This document shows positions 62,929 through 64,000 of a stretch of 64,000 bases of DNA, piece by piece. The notes below the pieces were generated by a model. The model had not been told where the DNA came from. It did no database searches and saw only the letters and a list, made by a program, of their open reading frames with translations. The stretch lies in contig JADJRQ010000001.1 of assembly GCA_016712175.1 (NCBI GenBank), forward strand, positions 1,302,001 to 1,366,000. The letters are read 5' to 3'. Position 1 is the first letter of the stretch. The number at the start of each line of letters is the position of its first letter. This DNA is from Solirubrobacterales bacterium (GTDB lineage: Bacteria; Actinomycetota; Thermoleophilia; Solirubrobacterales; 70-9). Both the position numbers and the translations under genes were made by a program.

Positions 62929-64000
62929 TTACAGGCCGTAGGACCGGCCTATTACCTCGAGCATGATCTCGTCGGTTCCCGCTCCGATTCGATTGAGGCG
63001 CATGTCGCGGTAGTGGCGCTCGATCTCGTATTCCTTCATGTAGCCGTATCCGCCGTGGATCTGGATCGCCTCGTCGGCGACTTCGCAGGCGACCTGCGAT
63101 GCCATCATCTTGGCCATCGAGATCTCCCGCACCGGGTACTCGCCCCGGTTGACGCGCCAGGCGACCGAGTAGGTGAACTGCTTCGAGGCTTCGATCTTGG
63201 TGGCCATCGCGGCGATCTTGTGACGGATCGTCTGAATTTGCCAATCGGCCGGCCGAAGGCCTGGCGGTCGAGGGCGTACTCGATGGTTGTTTCGAGTAGG
63301 CGCTCGGCACCAGCGTGGGAGCCGGCTGCGGCGACCAGCCGTTCGCCCTGGAGTTCCCAGCTGATGTGGTAGAAGCCCTTGCCGACTTCGCCGAGGACCG
63401 ATTCAGCAGGCACCCGGAAGTCCTCGAAGGCGAGTTCGCCCGTGTCGGACGAAAGCATGCCCATCTTCTCGAGGTTCGAGGTGACCGAGAAACCCGGGAG
63501 GTCGTTGCCGTCTTCGTCCCTGATGTCGATCAGCAGGAGCGTGATGCCATCGTGAGCTTTGCTCGGATCGGTCTTGACCACCAGGACCATGAACTGGGCG
63601 CGAGCGGCATTCGTGATGAAGGTCTTGGCACCGTTGATCACGTACTCGTCGCCGTCGAGGATCGCTGTGGTACGGATGCCGGCGACGTCGGAACCGGCAC
63701 CGGGCTCGGTGATTCCGAGCGCGCCGATCTTCGTACCGGCAATTCCCGGGACGAGGTACTTCTGCTTCTGCTCCTCGGTCCCGAGCAGGTGGACCGGGGG
63801 CAGGACCATGTCGGTCTGGACCGCAAAGCCCATCCCGAGCCCACCGTTGGCGGCGTAACTCAGGGCCTCGGCACGAACCAGCGAGTAGAAGTAGTCGCCG
63901 CCCTGTCCTCCGTACTCCTCGGGGAAGCAGAGGCCGAGGTAGCCGAGCTCACCGGCCCGCTCGATCGCCGAATCGGGCCACTTCGTCTCTTCCCACTCAT
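62929..64000 (-). CDS. Acyl-CoA dehydrogenase, partial, frameshifted
   Basis: The gene enters from the right edge; about 355 residues of its C-terminal part are here. Family marks are GALGITEPGAGSDVAGIRTTA (FAD and substrate region), ITNAARAQFMVLVVKTD, ALDRQAFGRPIGKF, and QIHGGYGYMKEYEIERHYRDMR with IGAGTDEIMLEVIGRSYGL at the end. Near 63236 one base is missing on the minus strand (TTCAG for TTCCAG). Correcting it joins GKF to QTIRHKIAAMATKIEASK. It catalyses the first step of beta-oxidation of an unknown acyl-CoA. Confidence 0.92.

Overview
The window is a GC-rich chromosomal segment of an actinobacterium. I infer class Thermoleophilia, probably Solirubrobacterales. The grounds are high GC, frequent TTG/GTG starts, many secreted proteins with lysine-rich tails, a solo nuclease family with AbiEi-like N-termini, and an actinobacterial-style gene inventory. 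This is a judgement from protein character; no 16S rRNA is present. There is no prophage, integrase, recognisable IS element or CRISPR array.

Layout. 1-1017: 3' end of a sulfatase. 1100-4944: core translation/transcription block adk-map-rpmJ-rpsM-rpsK-rpoA-rplQ, without the usual infA and rpsD. 4945-5324: non-coding stretch with a terminator, a repeat and two strong hairpins. 5325-7509: two secreted proteins. 7645-11319: truA, surE, ligA. 11303-16564: dacB (PBP4), patatin phospholipase, acyl-CoA ligase, Nif3-like protein. 16610-19707: small protein, DsbA-like protein, tRNA-Pro(CGG), TolB-type propeller. 19787-23065: large SGNH/Ig-like secreted protein. 23225-26624: superoxide dismutase, thioredoxin-like lipoprotein, GMC oxidoreductase. 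26797-31646: secreted copper cluster (parallel beta-helix protein, three cupredoxins, a two-domain multicopper oxidase). 31678-39923: TetR, LemA, Nudix, rubredoxin, ECF sigma with DUF4349 partner, MarR-MFS efflux, L,D-transpeptidase. 40085-45948: complete cydABDC. 46025-49166: YaaA, GH3, enoyl-CoA hydratase, biotin carrier. 49242-50578: DUF559-type nuclease gene bracketed by four hairpins. 50647-55836: glycosyltransferase, glpK, plsC, MBL hydrolase, SDR. 55989-61112: S8 protease with FG-GAP-like repeats, then an SDR. 61200-62288: second DUF559-type nuclease gene bracketed by two hairpins. 62339-64000: mscL, two more hairpins, and a partial acyl-CoA dehydrogenase.

Themes. Several neighbours fit lipid and acyl-CoA turnover (patatin plus acyl-CoA ligase; glpK plus plsC; enoyl-CoA hydratase plus biotin carrier; acyl-CoA dehydrogenase; SDRs). 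Others fit oxygen and redox handling (SOD, cytochrome bd with its CydDC exporter, YaaA, rubredoxin, copper cluster) or the envelope (PBP4, L,D-transpeptidase, GH3).

The most unusual signal is a family of extragenic hairpins, several exactly 39 nt from GGC to GCC. They bracket both DUF559-type nuclease genes, with a locus-specific sequence on each side, and also occur as orphans. The arrangement recalls REP elements and their RAYT transposases, but with a Vsr-like nuclease.

Quality caveat. At least eleven genes carry single-base frameshifts, mostly in short homopolymers. They include the essential rpsM and ligA, so many are probably sequence errors rather than real pseudogenes.
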